Shown: positions 35,746-44,608 of the stretch, one piece after another
Layout of the letters: the number at the start of each line of letters is the position of its first letter
How positions within the stretch are numbered: the first letter of the stretch is position 1
NCBI RefSeq assembly: GCF_052056485.1
Contig: NZ_CP183948.1
Coordinates: 2,728,001 to 2,792,000, forward strand
Origin: Paenibacillus_AQ nitricinens
GTDB lineage: Bacteria > Bacillota > Bacilli > Paenibacillales > Paenibacillaceae
Direction: 5' to 3'
Length of the DNA: 64,000 nt
Made by a program: the position numbers and the translations under genes
Notes under the pieces: model-generated
Database searches by the model: none
What the model was told of the DNA's origin: nothing
Seen by the model: the letters and a program-made list of their open reading frames with translations, nothing else

Positions 35746-35893
35746 AAGACCCTTTGTAGAAACGGATACCGCCTATTTGTAATTAGGCGATGCCGTTTCT
35801 TCTTGGGTTATGGAGCATTTATGGGTCTTTAATGAATGATGATAGCCCAAGACCGGGCTGTTTCTGACAACCGGAAGGTTGTTATTTTTTTCT
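35746..35893 (+). promoter_or_regulatory. Structured RNA region between rpoZ and coaBC with alternative pairings
   Basis: Nested stems: AAGACCC (35746-35752)/GGGTCTT (35823-35829), GAAACGG (35759-35765)/CCGTTTC (35793-35799) and CGCCTA (35770-35775)/TAGGCG (35784-35789). A separate 9-bp pairing CTTGGGTTA (35802-35810)/TAGCCCAAG (35843-35851) competes with AGCCC (35844-35848)/GGGCT (35855-35859) and is incompatible with the outer stem. A terminator hairpin ends the region. This may be simply tandem operon ends, or an attenuator for coaBC. Confidence 0.45.
35866..35893 (+). terminator. Terminator between rpoZ and coaBC
   Basis: ACAACC / GGTTGT stem with GGAA tetraloop and a T-rich tail (TATTTTTTTCT). 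Confidence 0.7.
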
Positions 35894-35962
35894 CAAAATA
35901 TAAAATATAAGTAGTAAAGAAATAGATCATTCGTTGTAAGAGTAGGGAACAGGGGGGAGATC

Positions 35963-37198
35963 ATGTTGAAGAGCTTGAAGGGGAAGACTATTTTACTTGG
36001 GATTACAGGAGGAATTGCTGCTTACAAAGCAGCGGCCCTGACCAGTAAGCTTGTCCAAAAAGGAGCTGAAGTTCATGTCATTATGACAGCTTCGGCAAAG
36101 CAGTTCATTACAGAATTAACTCTACAGTCACTGTCGAAGCAACGAGTATACAGCGATACATTCCAGGAACGGGATCCATCCTCTATCTCACATATTGATT
36201 TGGCTGATTCAGCCGATCTTGTAATAGTAGCACCTGCAACTGCGAATATTATTGCTAAAATGGCGCATGGCATTGCGGATGATATGTTATCCACTACGTT
36301 ACTCGCTACTACTGCACCTATAATGGTGGCACCGGCTATGAATGTCCATATGTATCAGCATCCCGCTGTACTAAGCAATTTGGATACCCTTGCTAAACGA
36401 GGAATTCAGTTTATTGAGCCAGGGGAAGGTTTGCTGGCATGTGGTTACGTGGGTAAAGGTCGTTTAGAGGAGCCGGAGACGATTGTAAGTCATGTTGAGG
36501 AGTTTTTTGCGCTGCAAGAAAGTGTGAAGTCTAAACCGCTTAAGGGTAAAAAGATCGTCATCACAGCAGGAGGTACAGTAGAACGGATTGATCCGGTACG
36601 CTATATCTCCAATGATTCCTCCGGTAAAATGGGTTTTGCTTTGGCGCGTGCTGCACGTGCTATGGGTGCTGAGGTTACTTTAATTGCTGCTCGAACAGAT
36701 GAAGAACCTCCTCAAGACCCGGATCTTTCCGTTATTCGTGTTCAATCCGCACAAGAGATGTATGATGCGGTTACTGCGCTGTGGGACAACTGCGACATTT
36801 TGATCAAGGCGGCGGCTGTATCAGATTATCGACCTAAGCATAGTGAAACATCCAAAATTAAAAAAAATGGAGATACGCTAACTCTTGAGCTTATAAAAAC
36901 AACAGATATCTTGGAAACGTTAGGTAAGAGCAAGGATAAGCAGTTCTTGATCGGCTTTGCTGCGGAGACAGGAAATACAGAATTTTATGCAAAGGACAAG
37001 CTGGTCCGTAAAAACTGCGATCTCATTGTTGCGAACAATGTAGCGGCTGCAGGAGCCGGATTCGGATCGGATACGAATATTGTATCGATATACGATGTAG
37101 ATGGATTGGTGCTCGAATTGCCACAATTGTCCAAGGATGAGGTTGCTCGTCGTTTGCTGACACTCGTGGCAGAACGAATTACTGGAGCTTCATTATAA
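35963..37198 (+). CDS. coaBC: Phosphopantothenoylcysteine decarboxylase / phosphopantothenate-cysteine ligase
   Basis: Bifunctional enzyme (Dfp) for two consecutive steps of coenzyme A synthesis: ligation of cysteine to 4'-phosphopantothenate and FMN-dependent decarboxylation. The N-terminal CoaC domain (about 1-190) shows GGIAAYKAA, the His in SHIDLADSADL, APAMNVHMY and the Cys in LLACGYVGKGRL. The C-terminal CoaB domain (about 195-410) starts ITAGGTVERIDPVRYI and has AAAVSDYRP followed by a Lys-rich segment. The 411 residues are standard. ATG behind GGGGGGAG. Its TAA overlaps the priA ATG by one base. Confidence 0.97.
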   Translation: MLKSLKGKTILLGITGGIAAYKAAALTSKLVQKGAEVHVIMTASAKQFITELTLQSLSKQRVYSDTFQERDPSSISHIDLADSADLVIVAPATANIIAKMAHGIADDMLSTTLLATTAPIMVAPAMNVHMYQHPAVLSNLDTLAKRGIQFIEPGEGLLACGYVGKGRLEEPETIVSHVEEFFALQESVKSKPLKGKKIVITAGGTVERIDPVRYISNDSSGKMGFALARAARAMGAEVTLIAARTDEEPPQDPDLSVIRVQSAQEMYDAVTALWDNCDILIKAAAVSDYRPKHSETSKIKKNGDTLTLELIKTTDILETLGKSKDKQFLIGFAAETGNTEFYAKDKLVRKNCDLIVANNVAAAGAGFGSDTNIVSIYDVDGLVLELPQLSKDEVARRLLTLVAERITGASL

Positions 37199-39729
37199 TG
37201 GATATTGCCAAGGTCATTGTGGATGTGCCTGTACGCAGCACTGACCGGCCATTTGATTATAGTATTCCTGAATCACTAAAGTTATGGATTGAAGTGGGCA
37301 GCCGGGTAGCGGTCCCGTTCGGACACCGCACAGTGCAAGGTTTTGTCGTTTCACTGGAGTCAGGAGAAACACTAGTGAATCCGGGTCTTAAGCCTATTCA
37401 AGAAGTGCTGGATTTGCTTCCGCCTTTATCTCCTGAATTAGTTGAGCTAGCAGACTGGATGAGTAAAAGATATGCATGCAGACGAATATCAGCCCTGCAG
37501 GCGATGCTGCCTACCGCTCTAAAGGGGAAGGCAGAACGACTGATCTCGCTGGGAGATGTGGAGGAAGAGACAGCCTTTCCGGCTGATGAATTATTCCCTA
37601 TGTTTGCCGATACAGGGAATGAGGAACGACTAATTACTGAATTTATTGGACGTAATGGCGAAGTATCCATGAAGCAGCTTACCCGTGCATTTCCAGAGGC
37701 TGCGGAGACGGTGAAGTTCATGCTAAGGCGTGGAGTGCTTGTAGAGAGCCAATCGATCAAAGATAAGATGGGCAAGAAGAAACTGAAAGCGGTAGATCTT
37801 GCAATAGGAATTACGGCTGCTCGTGAAGCGTTGAACAAATTCCCGAAAAAATCGGCGCGACAGAAGGAAGTACTAAGCTTTCTGATCGAAAGGGAAGCCA
37901 CACTCCCCATGGCGCTTAAGGAAGTCTTATCAGCGCTTCAAGTCACGGCAAGTACCGTGAAGGGGTTAGAGGAAAAAGGCTTTATCGAAATCAGTGAAAT
38001 TGAAGTCTATCGCGACCCTTATCAAGGACGTGATTTTAAGCCTACTACGCCTCTGCCACTTACAGCAGAGCAAGAGGTTGTATACAATCGTATTTCACGA
38101 ACGCTAGAAGAACAGATGCATGAAGTATTTCTGTTACATGGCGTTACAGGGAGCGGTAAAACTGAGATCTATTTGCAATGTATCAAACGTTGTATGAATC
38201 AGGGGAGACAGGCCGTCGTTCTCGTCCCGGAAATCGCATTAACACCACAGATGGTGGAGCGTTTTAAAGGGCGGTTCGGGAGTGGTGTGGCGGTAATGCA
38301 TAGCCGATTATCTGTCGGTGAGCGTTATGATGAGTGGCGGAAAATCCGTGAAGGAAAAGCTACGGTTGCCGTTGGCGCCCGGTCGGCGGTGTTTGCACCG
38401 TTCTCTAATCTAGGTTTGATTATTATGGATGAGGAGCATGAGACCTCCTATAAGCAGGAAGAAAATCCGAAATATCATGCTCGTGACGCTGCGATTCGCA
38501 GAGCCGAACAGTGTGGGGCAGCCGTGATTTTAGGTTCCGCCACGCCTTCGTTAGAAAGCTATCATGCTGCTAGAGCGCAGAGTGATATTCATTTTTCACC
38601 AGTACTTCTTGAGATGCCTACTCGAGCGCTTGGCAACGAGCTGCCCAAGGTAAATGTTGTGGATATGCGGGAAGAGCTCAAAGAAGGGAACCGCTCCATG
38701 TTCAGTCGGAAGCTTCATTCTGCATTGGCTGAAAGGCTGGAACGTGGAGAACAGACAGTGTTATTGCTTAACCGTAGAGGTTTCTCAACGTTTGTCATGT
38801 GCCGGAGTTGTGGTTATGTAGCAGGCTGCCCAGAGTGTGATATTTCGTTGACGTACCACAGCCGTAGTGACAATTTGCGTTGTCATTATTGTGGTCATGC
38901 AGAGCCAGCACCGAAACTTTGTCCAGAGTGTGGAAGTGAGCATATCCGCTTCTTCGGAACGGGGACGCAGCGAGTGGAAGAAGAGCTTGGTAAGTTGTTC
39001 CCGGGAATACGGGTGATTCGTATGGATGTGGATACAACGACTGAAAAAGGTTCGCATGAGAAGCTGCTGAATCAATTCAGAGACAAAAAAGCGGATGTTC
39101 TGCTGGGCACTCAGATGGTAGCGAAGGGGTTGGATTTTCCTGACGTAACTCTAGTAGGCGTAATTACAGCAGACTCCGCGTTGAACTTGCCCGATTTTCG
39201 AGCAGCGGAGAAGACATTCCAATTGCTTACACAAGTTGCGGGAAGAGCGGGTCGGCATCAGCTACCGGGTGAGGTAGTTGTTCAGTCTTATACACCGGAG
39301 CATTATTCTATTATTCATGCTAGCGGGCATGACTATCTCTCTTTTGTAAGGGAAGAGTTGAAGCATCGCAGAGGGCTACATTATCCGCCTTATTGCAGAC
39401 TAATACTCGTTACATTATCTCATGAGCAGTTACCGCTACTCCTCCGGATGGCAGAGAATTACGCTATGAATCTGCAGGGGAAGGCTAGAAATCTAAGATG
39501 GTATGGGAGTCTAGATAAGCTAACTAAGGATGTACTAGATCTGTTAGGTCCTGTAGCTTCTCCAATCCCTCGCTTAAAGGGTAGATATAGATTCCAATGT
39601 ATGATAAAATGGCGCGGCGCCATCGATGTGATAGGGCTTGTTCGGCAAGTGGCTGAGGAGTTGGAGGATTCTGTACGGGATACAGGACTCCAGATCAGCA
39701 TTGATGTTGATCCGCAAATGTTGATGTAA
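37198..39729 (+). CDS. priA: Primosomal protein N' (PriA helicase)
   Basis: 3'-5' DNA helicase that reloads the replisome at collapsed forks. It has 843 residues: N-terminal 3'-fork binding domain (VDVPVRSTDRPFDY), winged helix, helicase core with GVTGSGKTEIY, DEEHETSYKQ and GSATPSLESY, a zinc-binding module with eight Cys (CRSCGYVAGC, CHYCGH, CPECGS) and QVAGRAGR in lobe 2. The starting ATG overlaps the coaBC stop, so translation is coupled. Conserved coaBC-priA-def-fmt order. Confidence 0.98.
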   Translation: MDIAKVIVDVPVRSTDRPFDYSIPESLKLWIEVGSRVAVPFGHRTVQGFVVSLESGETLVNPGLKPIQEVLDLLPPLSPELVELADWMSKRYACRRISALQAMLPTALKGKAERLISLGDVEEETAFPADELFPMFADTGNEERLITEFIGRNGEVSMKQLTRAFPEAAETVKFMLRRGVLVESQSIKDKMGKKKLKAVDLAIGITAAREALNKFPKKSARQKEVLSFLIEREATLPMALKEVLSALQVTASTVKGLEEKGFIEISEIEVYRDPYQGRDFKPTTPLPLTAEQEVVYNRISRTLEEQMHEVFLLHGVTGSGKTEIYLQCIKRCMNQGRQAVVLVPEIALTPQMVERFKGRFGSGVAVMHSRLSVGERYDEWRKIREGKATVAVGARSAVFAPFSNLGLIIMDEEHETSYKQEENPKYHARDAAIRRAEQCGAAVILGSATPSLESYHAARAQSDIHFSPVLLEMPTRALGNELPKVNVVDMREELKEGNRSMFSRKLHSALAERLERGEQTVLLLNRRGFSTFVMCRSCGYVAGCPECDISLTYHSRSDNLRCHYCGHAEPAPKLCPECGSEHIRFFGTGTQRVEEELGKLFPGIRVIRMDVDTTTEKGSHEKLLNQFRDKKADVLLGTQMVAKGLDFPDVTLVGVITADSALNLPDFRAAEKTFQLLTQVAGRAGRHQLPGEVVVQSYTPEHYSIIHASGHDYLSFVREELKHRRGLHYPPYCRLILVTLSHEQLPLLLRMAENYAMNLQGKARNLRWYGSLDKLTKDVLDLLGPVASPIPRLKGRYRFQCMIKWRGAIDVIGLVRQVAEELEDSVRDTGLQISIDVDPQMLM

Positions 39730-39813
39730 ATCGTTATCATGTTACAATGTAAAAAAAGAGCTAGATCAATAAACTCTAAATATAGAGATGTACAGAACGG
39801 GAAGGTGTTTGTA

Positions 39814-40299
39814 ATGGCGATTCGTATGATCGTTAAGGAACCGGATGAAGTGTTGCACAAAATAGCAAAAGAAGTAACTGTAGTTACACCTAATGTGAAG
39901 AAATTGTTAGATGATATGGCTGATACGATGTATGACGCTGAAGGTGTAGGGCTGGCGGCTCCGCAAGTTGGTATTTTGAAGCGCCTAATTGTGGTGGATG
40001 CAGATGAAGAGCACGGGCTGATCAAAATGATTAATCCGGAAATCATCGGTACAGAAGGCGAACAGCTTGGACCTGAAGGATGTCTTAGTATTCCTGGATT
40101 GAATGGTGATGTACGCCGTGCAGAGACAGTTACCGTACGTGGTCTTAACCGTGAGGGAAAAGAAATTACCATTACCGGCAGTGGTTTACTTGCTCGGGCT
40201 TTTCAACATGAGATTGACCATCTGAACGGAGTATTGTTTACGGATATCGCAGAAAAAGTATATGAGATGACAGCTGAACTGAGCGAGACTGAGGAGTGA
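39814..40299 (+). CDS. def: Peptide deformylase
   Basis: Metalloenzyme that removes the formyl group from the N-terminal Met of nascent chains. Its 161 residues carry the three signature motifs: GVGLAAPQVG, EGCLSIPG (metal Cys) and HEIDHLNG (two metal His and catalytic Glu). The short C-terminus marks the DefA-like type 1. The ATG at 39814 follows GGAAGG; a longer in-frame extension upstream has no ribosome site. The gap before it contains CTCTAAATATAGAG, a small dyad of unknown meaning. Confidence 0.97.
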   Translation: MAIRMIVKEPDEVLHKIAKEVTVVTPNVKKLLDDMADTMYDAEGVGLAAPQVGILKRLIVVDADEEHGLIKMINPEIIGTEGEQLGPEGCLSIPGLNGDVRRAETVTVRGLNREGKEITITGSGLLARAFQHEIDHLNGVLFTDIAEKVYEMTAELSETEE

Positions 40300-40303
40300 G
40301 AAT

Positions 40304-41239
40304 ATGAAGATTGTATTCATGGGAACCCCAGCCTTTGCGGTGCCAAGCTTGCAAATGCTGATGGATGAGGGCTATGAAGTTGTAGCCGTCGTCACCCAAC
40401 CAGATCGACCGCAAGGACGTAAAAAGATATTGGCTCCTTCACCAGTTAAGGAAGCCGCATTATCTCTCGGTTTACCTGTGCTCCAGCCTGAACGGATGCG
40501 CAAGCCTGAGGCTGTCGCAGAGCTAGCTGCATATGAGCCTGATTTAATTGTGACCGCTGCATATGGTCAGATTTTGCCGAAAGCTGTATTGGATTTGCCG
40601 CGTAATGGTTGTGTGAATGTTCATGGTTCACTGCTTCCTAAATACCGGGGTGGCGCACCGATTCAACGCAGCATCATTAACGGTGAGAAAGTTACCGGTG
40701 TTACCTTGATGTATATGGCTGAAGGACTTGACACTGGAGATATGATCTCGCGCGTCGAGGTGGCTATCGAGGATGAGGATACTTCCGGCACGATGTTCGA
40801 GAAGCTTAGCCTTGCTGGACGTAATCTCTTGAAGTCTGAAATGCCGCGATTAGTAAACGGCCTTGTTCACGCGACTCCGCAAGACGACAGTCAAGCGACC
40901 TTTGCTCCTAACCTGAATCGTGAGGATGAGCGTTTGGATTGGAACGCTGGCTCACGTGATAACTATAATCGAATTCGTGGATTAGTACCTTTTTCCGGTG
41001 CGTTTACGCTTTGGAATGGAGAGACCTTCAAAGTATGGGCTTCAAAAATTCGTGCTGAGCAGAAATCAACGGATACTGTGCCAGGAACGGTACTTTCGGT
41101 CTCTGAGCAGGGTGTCGAGGTTAAGACTGGAGACGGAAGTCTGCTGCTAACTACGGTTCAACCTGCTGGTAAAAAAGCGATGAGCGCTGCGGACTTTAGC
41201 CGTGGCGGTGTCATGAAACCAGGGACGGTGCTAGGTTGA
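40304..41239 (+). CDS. fmt: Methionyl-tRNA formyltransferase
   Basis: Formylates initiator Met-tRNA using 10-formyl-THF. The 311-residue protein begins KIVFMGTPAFAVPSL and contains the catalytic region NVHGSLLPKYRGGAPI, GDMISR and a C-terminal OB-like domain (LVPFSGAFTLWNGE). The ATG follows GAGGAG, four bases after the def stop. Its TGA overlaps the TTG start of rsmB. Functional pair with def. Confidence 0.97.
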   Translation: MKIVFMGTPAFAVPSLQMLMDEGYEVVAVVTQPDRPQGRKKILAPSPVKEAALSLGLPVLQPERMRKPEAVAELAAYEPDLIVTAAYGQILPKAVLDLPRNGCVNVHGSLLPKYRGGAPIQRSIINGEKVTGVTLMYMAEGLDTGDMISRVEVAIEDEDTSGTMFEKLSLAGRNLLKSEMPRLVNGLVHATPQDDSQATFAPNLNREDERLDWNAGSRDNYNRIRGLVPFSGAFTLWNGETFKVWASKIRAEQKSTDTVPGTVLSVSEQGVEVKTGDGSLLLTTVQPAGKKAMSAADFSRGGVMKPGTVLG

Positions 41240-42636
41240 GCGCGGGTGGTAATAAGGGCGGCACGGGAAATAAAGGTAAAGCTGTTACAGCTTCTGCCCG
41301 CGATATCGCTCTCGATATCCTGGTTAAGGTCGAACAGCAAGGGGCTTACAGTAACTTATTGCTGAACAGCAGTCTGCAGAAGTCTGCACTCAGCAGGGAA
41401 GATGCTGGATTAGTTACAGAGCTTGTCTATGGTACCATCTCTCGGATGAATACACTTGATTATGTGCTCGAGGAATTTGTTAGCAAAGGGACCGCTAAAT
41501 TGCAGCCCTGGGTGCGTAACTTACTGCGTCTAAGTTTATATCAAATTATGTACCTGGATCGCATACCCTCTCATGCAGCTGTAAACGAGGCTGTTAATAT
41601 AGCTAAGAAAAAGGGCCATCAAGGAATTTCGGGTATGGTTAATGGCGTGCTTCGTAGTGTGCTGCGCGCTGGAGATCTGCCGGTAATACCTGATGGATTG
41701 AGTCCTGCGAAGCGGATATCTATTCAGTATTCCCATCCTATATGGTTAGTGAAGCGCTGGATTACCGAGTATGGTGTTGACGCTGCGGAAGCTATTTGCG
41801 CTGCTAACAATGAGCCACCCGCTGTCAGTGTACGCGTAAATACTACGATGATCAGCCGTGAAGCGCTGTTGAGTCAGATGATTGAACAAGGTCTGCAAGC
41901 TTCTGCTTCTGATGTCAGTCCTTATGGTATTGTTGTAAAAGGCGGCGGGAATCTTGCTCTTTCATCCTGGTATCGGGATGGATATTTATCTATTCAGGAT
42001 GAGAGCTCCATGCTTGTAGCTGAAGCTGTTGCACCTGAGCCTGGAATGAGAGTGCTTGATTGCTGCGCCGCGCCTGGGGGCAAAACGGCCCATATGGGCG
42101 AGCTGATGAAAGATGAAGGATCTGTTCTCGCTAACGATTTGCATCCGCATAAAGCTAAGCTTATCTCGGATCAAGCTGCACGGTTAGGTCTCGAAAGCGT
42201 AGTAACAGGCAGTGCAGATGCACTGGAGCTGGAGCATACACTTGAGCATTATTCCTTCGACAGAATTCTATTGGATGCGCCTTGCTCTGGGCTTGGCGTC
42301 ATCCGCCGTAAGCCAGATCTCAAATGGCGTAAGCAGCCTGAGGATGTTGTCAGTGTAGCGTCACTGCAGGGTCAATTACTGCAATCAGTCTCTAAACTGT
42401 TGAAACCAGGTGGTGTTCTGGTTTATAGTACCTGTACGACTGAACAAGCGGAAAATAGTGAAGTAGTAGCTTCCTTTTTGAAACAAAATCCTGAGTTCAC
42501 TTCTATAACATTTGCTTCCCCGTTGTGGGACAGATTGGAAGGTACTGCGCTGGCTGAAGGTGAGGGAATTCAGATATTACCGCACCATTATGGCAGTGAC
42601 GGGTTCTATATCTCCAAGCTTCAAAGAGTCTTGTAA
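41236..42636 (+). CDS. rsmB: 16S rRNA (cytosine-967-C5)-methyltransferase
   Basis: SAM-dependent methyltransferase (Fmu/Sun). Its 466 residues comprise an N-terminal NusB-like RNA-binding domain (about 12-150, ARDIALDILVKVEQQGAYSN) and a C-terminal Rossmann domain with SAM motif DCCAAPGGKTAHM, LLDAPCSGLGVIRR and the catalytic Cys in VYSTCTT. The TTG start overlaps the fmt stop. Last gene before a terminator and a new promoter. Confidence 0.96.
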   Translation: MSAGGNKGGTGNKGKAVTASARDIALDILVKVEQQGAYSNLLLNSSLQKSALSREDAGLVTELVYGTISRMNTLDYVLEEFVSKGTAKLQPWVRNLLRLSLYQIMYLDRIPSHAAVNEAVNIAKKKGHQGISGMVNGVLRSVLRAGDLPVIPDGLSPAKRISIQYSHPIWLVKRWITEYGVDAAEAICAANNEPPAVSVRVNTTMISREALLSQMIEQGLQASASDVSPYGIVVKGGGNLALSSWYRDGYLSIQDESSMLVAEAVAPEPGMRVLDCCAAPGGKTAHMGELMKDEGSVLANDLHPHKAKLISDQAARLGLESVVTGSADALELEHTLEHYSFDRILLDAPCSGLGVIRRKPDLKWRKQPEDVVSVASLQGQLLQSVSKLLKPGGVLVYSTCTTEQAENSEVVASFLKQNPEFTSITFASPLWDRLEGTALAEGEGIQILPHHYGSDGFYISKLQRVL

Positions 42637-42670
42637 TATAGCAGATCTACTGACAATTGTTGTATCTTCC

Positions 42671-42705
42671 GCCCGCCGGGCTAACGTACGGCGGGCTATT
42701 TCTTT
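42671..42705 (+). terminator. Terminator between rsmB and rlmN
   Basis: GCCCGCC / GGCGGGC stem with a T-rich tail (TATTTCTTTT). Confidence 0.65.
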
Positions 42706-42732
42706 TACCGTCTCTGAAATTTGTGTTAAAAT
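42704..42732 (+). promoter_or_regulatory. Probable sigma-A promoter of the rlmN-prpC-prkC operon
   Basis: TTTACC, 17-bp spacer, TAAAAT, immediately behind the terminator and 56 bp before the rlmN start. Confidence 0.6.
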
Positions 42733-42787
42733 AGGAAGAATGAGAAATAATACGCATATCCTTATGAAAGAACAGGTGCTAATAATA

Positions 42788-43828
42788 ATGAAACCTTTAA
42801 TATATGATTTTTCTTTAGAAGAGTTACAGCAGTGGGCGAAAGATAACGGTGAGCCTGCTTTTCGTGGTGGACAGATTTTTGATTGGTTGTATGTAAAACG
42901 TGTAAGTGACTTCGAATCCATGAGCAATTTGTCTAAAGGACTTCGTCAGAAGCTGAACGAGCAATTCTCCATTGCAGCACTTACTGAGATTACTAAAATG
43001 GAATCCAAAGATGGAACAGTAAAATTTCTGTTTGGATTGCATGATGATCATGCGATCGAGACAGTTATCATGAAACATAATTATGGAAATAGCGTTTGTG
43101 TAACTACTCAAGTAGGCTGCCGAATCGGCTGTACTTTCTGCGCCTCCACGCTTGGTGGATTAAAACGTGATTTGACCGCAGGTGAAATTGTAGCACAGGT
43201 TGTACGCTCTCAACAGATCTTGGATGAGCGGGGTGAACGTGTCAGCAGTATTGTTATCATGGGTACTGGTGAGCCGTTTGAGAACTATGATGCAACTATG
43301 AGATTCTTACGTCTTATGATTCATGAGAAAGGTCTAAATATCGGACAACGGCATATTACTGTTTCCACTAGCGGGATTGTGCCGAGCATTTATAAATTTG
43401 CAGAAGAAGATACACAAATAAATTTAGCGATTTCGATTCATGCACCTAACGACAAACTGCGTTCGAAGCTAATGCCAGTTAACCGCCGCTTTCCGTTTGA
43501 TGATGTGATTGAATCTTTACGTTATTATCAAGCTAAGACGGGTCGACGGGTCAGCTTTGAGTATGCACTCATCGGCGGGGTGAATGATCAGCCGGAGCAT
43601 GCTGAGGAATTAGCAGGCGTGCTTAAGAACATGCTGTGCCACGTCAATTTAATTCCAGTAAACCACGTGCCAGAGCGGAAATATGTACGTACTTCACGCA
43701 ATGATATCTTTGAGTTTCAACGTATTTTGGCTGACAACGGCGTGAATGTTACCATTCGCCGTGAGCAAGGCCATGATATCGCGGCCGCATGCGGACAGCT
43801 GCGTGCCAAACATATGGAGTTGGGGTGA
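42788..43828 (+). CDS. rlmN: Dual-specificity RNA methyltransferase RlmN (23S A2503 / tRNA A37)
   Basis: Radical-SAM enzyme placing a C2 methyl on adenosine 2503 of 23S rRNA and A37 of some tRNAs. The 346 residues include the radical-SAM CxxxCxxC cluster in CRIGCTFCAST, GTGEPFENYD and the C-terminal reactive Cys region RREQGHDIAAACGQL. The ATG at 42788 follows AGGTG; the frame is open much further upstream, overlapping rsmB, but without a usable start. It precedes prpC by six bases, as in B. subtilis. Confidence 0.96.
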   Translation: MKPLIYDFSLEELQQWAKDNGEPAFRGGQIFDWLYVKRVSDFESMSNLSKGLRQKLNEQFSIAALTEITKMESKDGTVKFLFGLHDDHAIETVIMKHNYGNSVCVTTQVGCRIGCTFCASTLGGLKRDLTAGEIVAQVVRSQQILDERGERVSSIVIMGTGEPFENYDATMRFLRLMIHEKGLNIGQRHITVSTSGIVPSIYKFAEEDTQINLAISIHAPNDKLRSKLMPVNRRFPFDDVIESLRYYQAKTGRRVSFEYALIGGVNDQPEHAEELAGVLKNMLCHVNLIPVNHVPERKYVRTSRNDIFEFQRILADNGVNVTIRREQGHDIAAACGQLRAKHMELG

Positions 43829-43834
43829 GGATAT

Positions 43835-44608
43835 TTGATCAGAACAGTTCATGCCAGCGATATTGGCCGAGTGCGCTCTGTCAATGAGGATTCGGTCTGG
43901 ATCGGCGCGACGCGCCACGGTTATACACTCGGCATAATTGCCGATGGGATGGGTGGACATCAGGCTGGTGAAACCGCGAGCAGGCTTGCTTTGGAGACGA
44001 TGAGGAATACCCTGGACGGGCTCCTTCCTGAGCTTCAGGACGAAGCACTGCGTGATGCGTTATCAGCTGCTATTTTGGAAGCTAACAGCACTGTCTTCAA
44101 GGAGGCTTCCAGCGACGATAAGTACCACAATATGGGTACTACAGTCGTTGCTGCCCTGATGAATGGTTCAAACGGATATATTGGCCATATCGGAGACAGC
44201 AGAGCCTATTTAATAAAGGACAGTGCAGCAGTTCAATTAACCGAAGATCACACGCTAGTCAATGAGCTGTTCAAGAACGGTCAGATCAGTGTGGAGGAAT
44301 TAGATAATCATCCTAGACGGAATGTGCTGACGAGAGCACTCGGAACAGATGCTGAGGTGCTGGTTGATTTAGCCCCTGTTACCCTGCTACCTGGGGAACT
44401 TTTGCTTCTGTGCAGTGATGGTTTAAGTAATTTTGTTAACAATGAGCATTTGGGCAAGGTAGCGGGAATACATGAGATACCGTTAGAGGAAAGAGCGGAC
44501 CGCTTACTTCAGTTGGCACTGCTTGCTGGCGGCGGCGATAATATTAGCGTCGCTTTGTTAGAACATCATGGAGAGGCCGCTGTGCCCGAAACAAAGGAGT
44601 GGGATTGA
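43835..44608 (+). CDS. prpC: PP2C-type Ser/Thr protein phosphatase PrpC
   Basis: Mn2+-dependent phosphatase that reverses PrkC phosphorylation. Its 257 residues contain the PP2C metal motifs: DIGRVRSVNEDSVW, GIIADGMGGHQAGE, GHIGDSRAYL, LLLCSDGLSNFV and GGGDNISVAL. The TTG start follows GAGGA. Its TGA overlaps the prkC ATG (one base shared), a tight phosphatase-kinase pair. Confidence 0.97.
   Translation: MIRTVHASDIGRVRSVNEDSVWIGATRHGYTLGIIADGMGGHQAGETASRLALETMRNTLDGLLPELQDEALRDALSAAILEANSTVFKEASSDDKYHNMGTTVVAALMNGSNGYIGHIGDSRAYLIKDSAAVQLTEDHTLVNELFKNGQISVEELDNHPRRNVLTRALGTDAEVLVDLAPVTLLPGELLLLCSDGLSNFVNNEHLGKVAGIHEIPLEERADRLLQLALLAGGGDNISVALLEHHGEAAVPETKEWD

Noticed and set aside
37398..37910. 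170-codon minus-strand frame in priA
   Set aside because: Antisense to PriA; Ser-rich composition typical of reversed coding sequence.
39459..40172. 237-codon minus-strand frame across priA and def
   Set aside because: Spans two certain genes on the other strand; no domain motif.
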